The notes below the pieces were generated by a model. That model searched no databases. It worked only from the letters and a program-made list of their open reading frames with translations, and was not told the DNA's origin. A DNA stretch of 64,000 bases, from the NCBI RefSeq assembly GCF_004799325.1, contig NZ_SSMD01000004.1:62001-126000 (forward strand), given 5' to 3'. The stretch's first letter is position 1, and the number at the start of each line of letters is the position of its first letter. Below are positions 8,419 through 17,396 of this stretch, in pieces. The position numbers were made by a program, and so were the translations under genes. Origin of the DNA: Thalassobius vesicularis (GTDB lineage: Bacteria > Pseudomonadota > Alphaproteobacteria > Rhodobacterales > Rhodobacteraceae).

Positions 8419-9007
8419 GTTTTCTTTTCCTTTCGGCTTCGTGTGTGAAGGCTTCCAGCGCTTCGGCAATGCCGGTTAGAACATGTGTCAGATCAATGCG
8501 TTGCTCTTCGTGATCAGTCGAGATCTCTACCTCTCCCGGTTTCATGTCCGGCGCGGCCTCGATCTTGATCGCGTAGTCGCCGAACTCGCTCAGCGCAGAT
8601 TCCAGGTTTGCGCGATCTGCGCCGGAACATCTCAGCGTCATGTGGTCGCCCAGCTGATCCGCCGCCAGCTGGGCCAGTTGTTCGGCCACGAGTTGCGGCA
8701 GGGATGCCCGGGCGATTTCGGGCAGCAGCGCTTCCGAGATTTGCTGGAAAAGCGGGCGGAGCGATTTCAGCAGTTGCGATTGCGCGTCGTGAAACGTGAA
8801 CGAAAACTGCTGCAAGGACGCGGCAAGATCGGCTTTATGGCGGGCGCTGTCCTCGAAATGGGCGCTGGCAGAGTCGTCCCAGCCGGCTTTGTACCCCTGC
8901 TCGAACGCCTCAAGCTGGTGCTCTTCCAGGGTCGCGTCCGTGATGACCGTTTCGGTGCCGGACCCGTGAAATTTGTCGAAATCCTGAAGGAGGTGAGTGA
9001 TCGCCAT
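8411..9007 (-). CDS. fliH: FliH-like export ATPase regulator
   Basis: A 198-residue, alanine- and glutamate-rich helical protein lying between fliF and fliN, the normal place of fliH. The centre (AFEQGYKAGWDDSASAHFEDSARHKADLAASLQQF) is helical with the GxxxG-like spacing seen in FliH, and the C-terminal part (PQLVAEQLAQLAADQLGDHMTLRCSGAD) matches the FliH/HrpE fold. FliH binds FliI and docks it to the export gate. Sequence conservation of this family is low, so the name rests partly on position. The ATG shares a base with the fliF stop (TAATG). Confidence 0.82.
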   Translation of the reverse strand: MAITHLLQDFDKFHGSGTETVITDATLEEHQLEAFEQGYKAGWDDSASAHFEDSARHKADLAASLQQFSFTFHDAQSQLLKSLRPLFQQISEALLPEIARASLPQLVAEQLAQLAADQLGDHMTLRCSGADRANLESALSEFGDYAIKIEAAPDMKPGEVEISTDHEEQRIDLTHVLTGIAEALEAFTHEAERKRKHA

Positions 9008-10590
9008 TACGCTTCCTCCTCCTCGTCTTCCAGCCACATGCGCAGCACTTCGACGGTTTCATCGCGGCGGTCATTGATCAGCGAGCGGAGCCGTTCGACC
9101 GCGTTTTCCTGTGTGCGCCCCCCCTGGATGAGCGACGAGTTCTGACTGCCGACCACCGGCAGGTTCGACAGGTCGCTGTCGCTTTCGTCGATCTCTCCGC
9201 TCAGCGCCGGAGACGGGGAGTTTTCGGGGGCGGGCAAGGGCAAGGGGCGGCGGCTGTCCTTGTTGGACAGAATCGGCCGCAGCACGAACAACCCCATGAT
9301 CAGCGTGACGGCGGCGACCAGCGCCAGCTTGATCACGTTGGTCAAATCCAGCGGCGGGATGTTCAGTAGGCTGGAGGTCGCCTCGGTCCCCATGGGGATA
9401 ACGGGCTGGAAGGCCATCGATTTGATCGTGATGACGTCGCCCCGCTCTTCGTCAAAACCCACGGCAGAGGCCACCAGTTCCCGCAGGGACTCCAGCTCCT
9501 CCTGCTCGCGCAGTTTCAGCGTCGGGGTGCCGTTGGCGTCTGGCTCCATGATGCCATTCACCAGAACGGCGACGGTCAACCGCTTGACCGCACCCGGCGC
9601 GCGCACAACCTCGCGCCGGGTTTCCGACACGTCGTAGCTTACGCGTTCCCGGGTCTGGTTGGTTTGCTCGGACGAATCCTTGCCGCCAGCCGCATCGCCG
9701 GATGGCAGGTTGGACGCCACGGTGACGTCGCCCCCGGCCCCATTGCGCGAATTGTTGGTATTTTCTTCGGTGTCCGAGCTAACCAGAACGCGGCTTTTGG
9801 GGTCGACCAGCCGTTCCTGGATCGACTCGGTCTCGTTGATCGTGGCTACGGAGACCTCGACAACCGCGTTGTTCGGCCCGACTCGCGCCTCCAACAGGCG
9901 CTGAACGCGGTCCTTCAACTCGGTCGAGCGGTCCTCGCCCGTGTTGGCGCTGTTCTTTTCAGCCACTTCAAGCACGTTCCCGACACCGTCGATCACCACG
10001 ACGTCATCCGGCTGCAGCCCGGACACCGCCGAGGCGACAAGAAATCGGATCGCCCGCGCCTGGTTCGGCGACAGACCCCCAGAGGCGATGATGGACACCG
10101 AGGCCGAGGGTTTCAGATCGCGCTGAAACGGCGTCGCGCTGGTATTCGCGATGTGAACGCGAGCTTTCGAGATGTTCGGGCTAGCCAGAATTGTGCGCGC
10201 CAGCTCGCCTTCTTTCGCGCGCCAGTAGGCGGCATTGAACATCTGCGCGGTGGTGCCGAATCCGGTCAGATTATCCAGCAGTTCGTACCCGCTGCCACCG
10301 TTTGCTGGCAGCCCCTCGCTGGCTAGGGTCATGCGCAGCTCATCCCGTTGATCGTTCGGCACGAAGATCGACGTGCCCCGTACCGAATAAGGGGCACCCC
10401 GCGCCTCTAGCGCCTGCACGACGTCACCCGCCGCTGCATTTTCCAGGCCCGCGTATAGCAGCACCATGTTCGGAGCTGTGACCATTCTGGACATCGCAAG
10501 GATCGCCGCAAACATCGCCAAAGTGGCGAAACCAACAATCACACGTTTGCGCAAATCCAGCGCCGACCAGACCTGTTGAAGCTGCTGCAC
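9007..10590 (-). CDS. fliF: Flagellar MS-ring protein FliF
   Basis: A 527-residue protein with the FliF layout: N-terminal membrane helix (about residues 17-36), ring-building motifs (LYAGLENAAAGDVVQALEARGAPY and ELARTILASPNISKARVHIA), an acidic low-complexity insert near the middle, a second membrane helix (about 420-440, IKLALVAAVTLIMGLFVL) and an acidic C-terminal tail (INDRRDETVEVLRMWLEDEEEEA) that in other species binds FliG. The tail implies a fliG gene elsewhere. It is the first gene of the leftward operon fliF-fliH-fliN-fliP and faces the rightward fliL across a 120-bp divergent promoter region. Confidence 0.96.
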   Translation of the reverse strand: MQQLQQVWSALDLRKRVIVGFATLAMFAAILAMSRMVTAPNMVLLYAGLENAAAGDVVQALEARGAPYSVRGTSIFVPNDQRDELRMTLASEGLPANGGSGYELLDNLTGFGTTAQMFNAAYWRAKEGELARTILASPNISKARVHIANTSATPFQRDLKPSASVSIIASGGLSPNQARAIRFLVASAVSGLQPDDVVVIDGVGNVLEVAEKNSANTGEDRSTELKDRVQRLLEARVGPNNAVVEVSVATINETESIQERLVDPKSRVLVSSDTEENTNNSRNGAGGDVTVASNLPSGDAAGGKDSSEQTNQTRERVSYDVSETRREVVRAPGAVKRLTVAVLVNGIMEPDANGTPTLKLREQEELESLRELVASAVGFDEERGDVITIKSMAFQPVIPMGTEATSSLLNIPPLDLTNVIKLALVAAVTLIMGLFVLRPILSNKDSRRPLPLPAPENSPSPALSGEIDESDSDLSNLPVVGSQNSSLIQGGRTQENAVERLRSLINDRRDETVEVLRMWLEDEEEEA

Positions 10591-10649
10591 GTCATTCCTC
10601 CGTCACGGCGGGCGTTCTGCCCTGTGACGGCGATATTCCCCGACCAGGC

Positions 10650-10664
10650 TTAACAATCGGTTAG
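10650..10664. promoter_or_regulatory. CtrA-like box between fliF and fliL
   Basis: TTAACAATCGGTTAG fits the CtrA consensus TTAA-N7-TTAA with one mismatch. It lies in the short divergent region, 60 bases before fliF and about 45 bases before fliL, where it could control both operons. CtrA control of early flagellar genes is known in Caulobacter and in several Rhodobacterales; here it is inferred from sequence only. Confidence 0.6.
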
Positions 10665-10710
10665 TGCCTCTCGGTCTATTGAGGATTTGTTCAAACCGAT
10701 GGGGGCATTG

Positions 10711-11250
10711 ATGGCCGCAACTGAGACGGATGCCGCGACAGAGACGAAAAAACCTTCGAAAATCCCAATGATTGCAGGGGTTTTGCTGGCTTTGGTCGGC
10801 GCCGGCGGTGGGTTTTACGCGGTCCAGTCCGGGCTGATTCCCTTGGGCGAATCGTCCGAACATGCAGCGCCGGCCGGGGATCATGCGGCGGCCGCTGACC
10901 AATCGAATTTTGCCCTGGCGGCGGCACGCAGCGGCCCTCAGGATTACAAGAATATCGCCTTTGTCCCGATCGAGCCGCTGGTGATCTCACTGGGCACTGC
11001 GGCAGACGCCCGACACCTGCGTTTCCGGGGGCAGATCGAGGCGCCGGTGGTCCACGCGGCAGAGGTCGAGGCGATGATGCCCCGGATCGTGGATGTTCTG
11101 AACAGCTATCTCAGGGCCGTTCAGCTGTCCGATCTGGAGCGGCCGGCCGCGCTAGTGGAAATCCGAACCCACATGTTGCGCCGAATTCAGATCGTCATGG
11201 GGAAGGGACGTGTGAACGACCTTCTGGTGATGGAATTCGTTTTGAATTGA
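10711..11250 (+). CDS. fliL: FliL-family protein, first copy
   Basis: A 179-residue basal-body-associated protein. A short cytoplasmic N-terminus rich in threonine and alanine is followed by one membrane helix (IPMIAGVLLALVGAGGGFYAV) and a periplasmic domain ending in the FliL signature (MMPRIVDVLNSYLRAVQLSDLERPAALVEIRTHMLRRIQIVMGKGRVNDLLVMEFVLN). FliL surrounds the stator and supports torque. The ATG at 10711 follows GGGGGC; an upstream ATG at 10699 and a TTG at 10687 are alternatives. It heads a rightward set with a 124-residue membrane protein, motE, motA and the large secreted protein. A second FliL lies at 19588-20079. Confidence 0.9.
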   Translation: MAATETDAATETKKPSKIPMIAGVLLALVGAGGGFYAVQSGLIPLGESSEHAAPAGDHAAAADQSNFALAAARSGPQDYKNIAFVPIEPLVISLGTAADARHLRFRGQIEAPVVHAAEVEAMMPRIVDVLNSYLRAVQLSDLERPAALVEIRTHMLRRIQIVMGKGRVNDLLVMEFVLN

Positions 11251-11257
11251 GAGAGGG

Positions 11258-11632
11258 ATGAAGATGGAATTTGTTGCTGACTTACTGCTGGTCGCAGGCG
11301 CGCTTGGCGCCGGGGTTTACTGTTTCGTCCTGTCGCGCAGGCTGAGCCGGTTCAACGATCTGGAGAATGGGATCGGCGGGGCCGTCGCTGTGCTGTCGTC
11401 GCAAGTCGATGACCTGACCCAGACGTTGACCTCGGCCCAGAAAGTGGCGGAATCGTCGACGGTTTCGCTGGATGACCTGACGGACCGGGCCGAGCAGGTC
11501 GCGCGTCGATTGGAACTGCTTGTTGCGTCCATGCACGACTTGCCCGCAGCCGAAGCCCCGCCGCAACACAAGCCGAAAACACGCCCCGAGGCGATGTTCT
11601 TTCGCCACGGGCAAGAGGGGCACCAGCAATGA
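11258..11632 (+). CDS. Small membrane-anchored coiled-coil protein of the flagellar operon
   Basis: A 124-residue protein with one N-terminal membrane helix (VADLLLVAGALGAGVYCFVLS), a basic border RRLSRF and a helical, probably coiled-coil segment (AVAVLSSQVDDLTQTLTSAQKVAESSTVSLDDLTDRAEQVARRLELL). It recalls the uncharacterised alphaproteobacterial flagellar-operon proteins (possibly the DUF6468 type), but I do not recognise it with certainty. It starts seven bases after fliL behind a GAGAGAGGG site, and its stop overlaps the motE start (ATGA), which ties it to the stator set. A role in stator or basal-body assembly is inferred from position. Confidence 0.75.
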   Translation: MKMEFVADLLLVAGALGAGVYCFVLSRRLSRFNDLENGIGGAVAVLSSQVDDLTQTLTSAQKVAESSTVSLDDLTDRAEQVARRLELLVASMHDLPAAEAPPQHKPKTRPEAMFFRHGQEGHQQ

Positions 11633-12246
11633 GCAAGAAGAAGGTGCGATATCATCGTGTGGGACGAAGCGCGCTGTCGTTGATCGCGCTTTTCCTGCTT
11701 TGCTCGGGCGTCATTCGGGTCGGTGTGAACAGCGGGCAGGCTTGGGCAAAGGCATCGGAAGTATTGAGCAAAATCGACGCGCCCAAAGAGGCACCGGAGC
11801 CCCATGACGTGGTGCAGCAAGAAGTGTGCAAAACCGATGAGGATCTGCGAGCGGTGTTCGAGGTCCTGCAAAACCGTGAAAAACGCCTGAACGAAAAAGA
11901 TGCGAAAATTACGGAACGTATGGCGATGCTTGCAAATGCAGAGCGCGACATTTCCGTCAAACTCGAAGAGTTGAAGGCGGTAGAGGACGAGCTGAGCCGC
12001 ACTCTGGCGATCGCCGACCAGGCTGCGGAAAAAGACATCGGAAAACTCGTTGCGGTTTACGAAGCGATGAAGCCGAAGGACGCGGCCCTGCTGTTCGAGG
12101 AAATGGAACCCAGCTTTGCAGCAGGCTTTCTGGCGCGAATGCAGCCAGAACTGGCCGCCGGAGTGATGGCGGGCCTCAGTCCGACCGCTGCCTACACGAT
12201 CAGTGCCGTACTGGCAGGACGAAATGCAGAAGCGCCAACTCAATAG
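11629..12246 (+). CDS. motE: MotE-like periplasmic chaperone with MgtE-N-type domain
   Basis: A 205-residue protein with an N-terminal membrane anchor or signal (ALSLIALFLLCSGVIRVGV), a long coiled coil (EDLRAVFEVLQNREKRLNEKDAKITERMAMLANAERDISVKLEELKAVEDELSRTL) and a C-terminal helical domain like the MgtE N domain (LVAVYEAMKPKDAALLFEEMEPSFAAGFLARMQPELAAGVMAGL). This is the pattern of MotE of rhizobia, a periplasmic chaperone that stabilises the motility protein MotC. No gene with clear MotC similarity is nearby, but the large secreted protein two genes downstream is a candidate partner. Confidence 0.85.
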   Translation: MSKKKVRYHRVGRSALSLIALFLLCSGVIRVGVNSGQAWAKASEVLSKIDAPKEAPEPHDVVQQEVCKTDEDLRAVFEVLQNREKRLNEKDAKITERMAMLANAERDISVKLEELKAVEDELSRTLAIADQAAEKDIGKLVAVYEAMKPKDAALLFEEMEPSFAAGFLARMQPELAAGVMAGLSPTAAYTISAVLAGRNAEAPTQ

Positions 12247-12309
12247 GTTGGTCAGCATTTCTTAATGCCTGTCGATCAATCTGCGGAAAAACGTAGGAGT
12301 CAAAATTAG

Positions 12310-13179
12310 ATGTTTGGGCTACTTGGGATCGTTGTCATCTTTGCAATGGTTTTCGGAGGCTATATCGCCGCCGGAGGCAAACTCGGGATCATTCTGAAGT
12401 CGCTGCCTTTCGAGATGATGATGATCGGGGGCGCTGCAGTCGGGGCGTTTTTCATCAGCAACGACCTGTCGGCCATCAAGCACACGCTGAAAGATATTGG
12501 GAAAGTTTTCAAAGGCGTGAAGTGGAAGCCGGAAGACTACAAGGATCTGCTTTGCCTTCTGTTCGAACTTATTCGAGTGGCACGAACCAATCCGGTTGCC
12601 TTGGATGAGCATATCGAAAATCCAAAGGAATCCGCGATTTTTTCAAAATATCCCAAGATCTTGTCCGATGGAGAGGCTGTTAACCTTATCTGCGATACGC
12701 TTCGTTCGGCCGCGATGAACTACGATGACCCTCACCAGGTCGAAGAGGTCATGGAAAAACGGATGGAGGCGAACCTCCACCACGCTCTGCATTCCAGTCA
12801 CGCGCTTCAGACCGTTGCCGACGGCCTGCCTGCGCTTGGGATTGTTGCCGCTGTTCTCGGTGTGATCAAAACCATGGGGTCAATTGACCAACCACCTGAA
12901 ATCTTGGGAAAAATGATCGGCGGCGCATTGGTGGGGACGTTTTTGGGCGTTTTCCTAGCTTACGGACTCGTCGCGCCATTTGCCTCAAAAGTTAAGGCAG
13001 TTGTTGAAGAGGATGGTCAGTTCTACCAGCTGATCCGAGAGGTGCTTGTCGCAAACTTGTACAAGCACCCGACCAACATTTGCATCGAAGTCGGCCGCCA
13101 AAATACGCCCTCGCACTGTCGCCCCAGTTTTTCGGATCTGGAAGAGGCTCTTAAGGTTGTCAAGCAAGGGGCGGCATAA
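12310..13179 (+). CDS. motA: Flagellar motor stator protein MotA
   Basis: A 289-residue stator subunit with four membrane helices (about residues 1-20, 33-52, 172-192 and 205-226). The cytoplasmic loop has the conserved charged stretch FELIRVARTNPVALDEHIE, and the third helix begins with the conserved proline in GLPALGIVAAVLGVIKTMG; the fourth reads GGALVGTFLGVFLAYGLVAPF. Length and motifs match the rhizobial/Rhodobacterales type. An AGGAG site lies ten bases before the ATG. Its partner MotB is not in the window. The stop shares a base with the next gene's start (TAATG). Confidence 0.96.
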   Translation: MFGLLGIVVIFAMVFGGYIAAGGKLGIILKSLPFEMMMIGGAAVGAFFISNDLSAIKHTLKDIGKVFKGVKWKPEDYKDLLCLLFELIRVARTNPVALDEHIENPKESAIFSKYPKILSDGEAVNLICDTLRSAAMNYDDPHQVEEVMEKRMEANLHHALHSSHALQTVADGLPALGIVAAVLGVIKTMGSIDQPPEILGKMIGGALVGTFLGVFLAYGLVAPFASKVKAVVEEDGQFYQLIREVLVANLYKHPTNICIEVGRQNTPSHCRPSFSDLEEALKVVKQGAA

Positions 13180-15104
13180 TGAAACGGCTCGTTAAGTTTG
13201 CCTTTATTTTGTCCTTGTTGCCGAGTGTTTCACTTGCAGGCCCAATTGTGGTTCGGACTGGAGAGCACGGAGATTTCACTCGCGTTGTTCTGCATGTGCG
13301 TCCGAACGATTCTTGGAGTTTGGAGTCAGAAGGAAGCCAGTACAAAGTATCCTTTGCAGACAAAAGTGTGGATTTTGATCTTTCCGATACCTTTTCTAGA
13401 ATAGATAGAAATCGGCTGAGCGCGGCAGTCGCTAGCCCCGGCGTTCTTGATCTTACGCTCGGATGTGAATGCGAAATCCAGGCAGAGGAAAGTAGTGGCG
13501 ATATGCTGGTGCTCGACATACGCCCTGCCCACGTTAAAAACGAAACAGACGTGGTTGACGGATCAAAGTCAGAATATCCTCTATTAGAAGAGCAGCAGCG
13601 TTATTCAGAGAGAGTTTCACCGGCTCGTTCCCTAGAAATGCCAACTGATGACGTGGTGAATCCAGACGTCGCGCGATTGGTGAAAGACTCGGAAAGGAAT
13701 TTGATTGAACAATTGAGCCGGGCGTCGGGGTTGGGTTTGGCAAAATTCCAGGCCACACCTACTTTCCCAAATGGGATTGAGGTCAAGGCTGAGGAAAAAA
13801 TCAGCTCAAGCAGTGTCAACCTGAATGCATTTCCCAACCTTGATGAAGAATTAGAAAGAGTGATGAGCGAGGGCAATGCCGGTGCTGCCCAGGCTGCGTG
13901 TGTATCGAACTCCACGTTGTCGTCAATATTTCATGAGTATACGGACGGGTTTTCGGATAGTCTTGCCAAACTCCGAAGTGAACTGGCTGTAGATGGGGAC
14001 GGAGTTGATGAAGCACTTAAACTTGAATTGGCAAAATTGTATCTCAGCTTTGGGATGGGCGAGGAGGTAAAAAACCTTGTTCAATCGACAAAGCAAAATC
14101 AAATGTGGGCGCTAATTTCTGACCTAGCAGACGCCATAACCAATCCGGAAGAGGCAAGCGGTGCATTTGATAAATTCAGGTCCTGTAATTCCGACATCGT
14201 TTTTTGGGCGATTTTGGTTGGTCGGAAAACTTCCGGTATCGGTGGCAAGAAATTGCTATCGTCGACCTCAGCTTTTCTAAAGTTACCTGAGCAATTGCAG
14301 GAGGTTTTAGCGTCCCAGTTTGCTGAAATCCTGATGGATAGGGGTGAGGGTGAATTGGCGCAGACTGTGCTTCGAAAAGCGGATGAAGGGAATGAGCTAG
14401 AAACTCAACTCGGGTTAGAATTGCCTGCGACTGATGACGTGTCAGAGGGTGCCAGGTCTGGTGATGCGCAGATTGCTTCACAGCTGATCGCGAAAAACTC
14501 CGAAATGGCTCCAATGCACCTTATAGATTATGTTCAACGAGAGGTGAGGGTTGGTCGAAATGTCGACATTGAGACGAGTGAGCTTTTGAAAGGCTATTAC
14601 AACCAGCATCGCGGAAGTGATATTTCGGAGGATTTGATTGTGGCGTTAGTGTTGGCTGATTCGAGTTCAGGGCGATTTTCAACTGCATTCAAAATGTTAT
14701 TAGATACAAATATCAAGAATACTGCGGCTTCGAGAATTTTTTTCGAGCAGCTAACGGAAAATGCCTCGGATTATGAGTTTCTGAAGTACATAACTTTGCT
14801 TTCTGAATTTGATCAAGATAAACTTATTCAAGCCAATAGCCAAGCCTCTGACCGTATGCAAAAACTTGGGATATTTGATGAATCTGACAAAGTTCTCTCT
14901 CCCACTGCTAAAAAGTTAGAGGTTAAACTTGAGGTGGAGCGATCAAATGAAGTGAACACACTGGATCATTCTTCTCAGGATCAAAAAGGTAGTGATTTAA
15001 TCACGGAAAGCCCTCTCACTTTTGGAGGGCAACTATTGGGGCAAAGCAAAGAGTTGAGGCGGGTTGTCGCTCAGTCAATGGCGAGGCTGCAGATATCAAA
15101 ATAG
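13179..15104 (+). CDS. Large secreted protein between motA and flhA, possible MotC counterpart
   Basis: A 641-residue protein I do not recognise. It starts with a signal peptide (MKRLVKFAFILSLLPSVSLA) followed by a strand-rich domain of about 100 residues (IVVRTGEHGDFTRVVLHV, QYKVSFADK, MLVLDIRPAHV) that resembles an AMIN-type periplasmic domain. The remainder is helical and rich in Leu, Glu, Ser and Asn, perhaps TPR-like. Base composition is much more AT-rich than the surroundings (22 of 60 bases are G or C at 14701-14760). The start overlaps the motA stop, so it is coupled to the stator. Its place after motE and motA suggests a periplasmic stator partner; this is inference. Confidence 0.8.
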   Translation: MKRLVKFAFILSLLPSVSLAGPIVVRTGEHGDFTRVVLHVRPNDSWSLESEGSQYKVSFADKSVDFDLSDTFSRIDRNRLSAAVASPGVLDLTLGCECEIQAEESSGDMLVLDIRPAHVKNETDVVDGSKSEYPLLEEQQRYSERVSPARSLEMPTDDVVNPDVARLVKDSERNLIEQLSRASGLGLAKFQATPTFPNGIEVKAEEKISSSSVNLNAFPNLDEELERVMSEGNAGAAQAACVSNSTLSSIFHEYTDGFSDSLAKLRSELAVDGDGVDEALKLELAKLYLSFGMGEEVKNLVQSTKQNQMWALISDLADAITNPEEASGAFDKFRSCNSDIVFWAILVGRKTSGIGGKKLLSSTSAFLKLPEQLQEVLASQFAEILMDRGEGELAQTVLRKADEGNELETQLGLELPATDDVSEGARSGDAQIASQLIAKNSEMAPMHLIDYVQREVRVGRNVDIETSELLKGYYNQHRGSDISEDLIVALVLADSSSGRFSTAFKMLLDTNIKNTAASRIFFEQLTENASDYEFLKYITLLSEFDQDKLIQANSQASDRMQKLGIFDESDKVLSPTAKKLEVKLEVERSNEVNTLDHSSQDQKGSDLITESPLTFGGQLLGQSKELRRVVAQSMARLQISK

Positions 15105-15120
15105 TGTTTCTTGCATAAGC

Positions 15121-15135
15121 TTAACGCCTGGTAAA
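15121..15135. promoter_or_regulatory. Possible CtrA-like box before flhA
   Basis: TTAA-CGCCTGG-TAAA resembles TTAA-N7-TTAA with one mismatch, in the 213-bp AT-rich gap before flhA (15105-15317). The rest of the gap shows no gene; its low GC content makes a chance match more likely than at the other sites. Confidence 0.35.
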
Positions 15136-15317
15136 CTTTACGCGGTTGCCAGCGATGGATGTTACTCCAAGACAACGTAATTGAAATGCAAATATCCATT
15201 GCGAAAAGGCCAATTTTTACGAAATTTTTATTGTCTGATCTCTAATATTTTGATGCTGGAGACGCTGTAATTAATTGGGAAAATGAGATCCATGGTCTTA
15301 ACAAAGGAAGTGAAAGC

Positions 15318-17396
15318 GTGAACTTTCATAAGTGGATGCTTAGACCCCCGGTTTTGCTCGCGCTCGCTCTCATGGCAATCATCGTTATGATGGTTTTGCC
15401 GGTTCCAGCGTTTGTTTTAGACGTTGGCTTGGCGGTTTCCTTTGCGCTTGCCATTCTCATATTTACAATGACGCTTTTTATAGAAAGGCCTTTGGATTTC
15501 TCATCTTTTCCGACGGTGCTGTTAGCATCTTTGATGTTGCGACTTTCGCTAAATGTATCCTCCACCAAGCTGATTATCGGAGAGGGCCACACGGGTACTC
15601 GCGCTGCTGGAAATGTTATCGAAGGATTTGCCAACTTTGTAATGGGCGGCAACATTTTTCTTGGCTTGGTGGTTTTTGGCGTTCTCTTGATCGTCAATTT
15701 CATGGTGATAACAAAGGGCGCCGCACGAATGGCGGAGGTTGGCGCTCGTTTTGCATTGGACGGTATGCCTGGCAAGCAACTTGCCATCGATAGTGACATG
15801 TCTGCCGGTGCCATTAACCATGCAGAGGCGCGCGAACGGCGGGAACGCGAACAGCTCGAGACTACATTTTTCGGGTCGCTCGACGGTGCTTCGAAGTTTG
15901 TCAAAGGGGACGCGGTAGCTGGCCTTCTGATCACGCTTTTGAACTTGGTTATGGGATTGATCATGGGGGTCGCTGTTCACGGCATGCCCGTCTCAACCGC
16001 GTTTGAGACCTATGCGATTTTGACTGTCGGGGACGGTCTGGTGACCCAAATCCCGGCTGTGATTATTTCGATCGCGTCCGCCCTGCTTCTGGCTCGGGGC
16101 GGTGCGATTGGGGCTACGGACCTGACTTTGCTCAAACAAATGGGGGCACATCCGACCGCGCTGGCGACGGTTGCAACGATTATGTTGCTGTTTGCGCTGG
16201 TGCCAGGCCTTCCTTTCCTGCCTTTTGTTCTCGGTGGGGGCGGCCTTGCATACGCGGCCTTTCATTTGCACCGAAAGCGCCAGGCTATGGCAGTGGACGA
16301 ACAAGTGTCGGCACCGGAACCTATCCCGCGTGACAAGCCGATCGCTGATATTCTCGCCCTGGAGGATATCCATCTCGAATTTGCTCCGGACCTAGTGAAC
16401 ATGGTTTTGGATCCGGCTACGGGACTGGATGTTCGCATTTCCAACATGCGAACGCATGTGGCGAGCGTTTATGGGCTTATTTTGCCCGAAATTCGCCTGA
16501 CGGATGAGCCCGCATTGCCCTCCGGCTCGTATGTGATCCGGATTCAAGGGGTAGAGATTGCGCGCGCCAAACTGCGTTCCGAAAAGGTTTTGGCTCTCTT
16601 GTCCGGTGATGCAAAGGCGTTGCCGGCGGGTGAAGACATCGCCGAACCGGTCTACAACGCTCCTGCGCGATGGCTTGAAAAAACGGACCAGGAAGCGGCA
16701 GCACTTGCGGGTGCAACAATTGTCCTACCGGCCGAGGTTCTTGCGACCCATCTGCTTGAGGTGGTCAAACGCAATTTCAGCAAGTTGCTGACATTCAAAG
16801 CAATGCGCCGATTGCTGGATGAAATGGTTAACCAAACCGATCGCGCCAGATCTGAGGCAAACCGCAAACTGCTGGATGATCTGATCCCTGAAAAGGTGCC
16901 TTTCGAGACCTTGCAAGGCGTGCTGAAGCAGTTGCTGGAGGAACAGGTATCGATACGAAACCTGCCGCTGATCCTTGAGGCGATTGCCGAAGGGCGCGCT
17001 TTCAGCCCGAGCATCGACATCATCAGCGAACATGTTCGGCAAAGGCTGGGATTTCAGCTGGTTGCGGGGCTGAAACGGGCAGACGGTACGATCCCCCTCA
17101 TTCAACTCGCGCCAGAATGGGAAGAAGCGTTCACCGCATATCAGCTGGACGGAGATATCGGCGGCAGCAATGTTGCGCTTCCGCCCGATTTATTCAATCG
17201 GCTGGCCAGCAACATGTCGGAAAAGGTGTCCGAGGCAGCAGATCGGGGGATCTTTGCGGCTGTCGTGACCTCGACGCAGCGGCGCAGATTCTTGAAAACG
17301 CTGGTAAAGGCCAAGGGAATTTCGGCACCGATCCTCTCATTTGATGAGATCGGCCTGGAGGCCCGCCCCACCCTAGTCGGGGTCGTCGCGCCGTGA
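15318..17396 (+). CDS. flhA: Flagellar export gate protein FlhA
   Basis: A 692-residue FHIPEP-family protein: eight N-terminal membrane helices, the conserved cytoplasmic loop RMAEVGARFALDGMPGKQLAIDSDMSAGAI (about residues 142-170) and a four-subdomain cytoplasmic C-terminal half that forms the nonameric docking ring for export substrates. A GTG start is used, preceded by AAAGGAAG; no ATG fits better. The stop overlaps the fliR start (GTGA), and flhA-fliR-flhB plus the next small gene form one tightly coupled unit. Confidence 0.96.
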   Translation: MNFHKWMLRPPVLLALALMAIIVMMVLPVPAFVLDVGLAVSFALAILIFTMTLFIERPLDFSSFPTVLLASLMLRLSLNVSSTKLIIGEGHTGTRAAGNVIEGFANFVMGGNIFLGLVVFGVLLIVNFMVITKGAARMAEVGARFALDGMPGKQLAIDSDMSAGAINHAEARERREREQLETTFFGSLDGASKFVKGDAVAGLLITLLNLVMGLIMGVAVHGMPVSTAFETYAILTVGDGLVTQIPAVIISIASALLLARGGAIGATDLTLLKQMGAHPTALATVATIMLLFALVPGLPFLPFVLGGGGLAYAAFHLHRKRQAMAVDEQVSAPEPIPRDKPIADILALEDIHLEFAPDLVNMVLDPATGLDVRISNMRTHVASVYGLILPEIRLTDEPALPSGSYVIRIQGVEIARAKLRSEKVLALLSGDAKALPAGEDIAEPVYNAPARWLEKTDQEAAALAGATIVLPAEVLATHLLEVVKRNFSKLLTFKAMRRLLDEMVNQTDRARSEANRKLLDDLIPEKVPFETLQGVLKQLLEEQVSIRNLPLILEAIAEGRAFSPSIDIISEHVRQRLGFQLVAGLKRADGTIPLIQLAPEWEEAFTAYQLDGDIGGSNVALPPDLFNRLASNMSEKVSEAADRGIFAAVVTSTQRRRFLKTLVKAKGISAPILSFDEIGLEARPTLVGVVAP

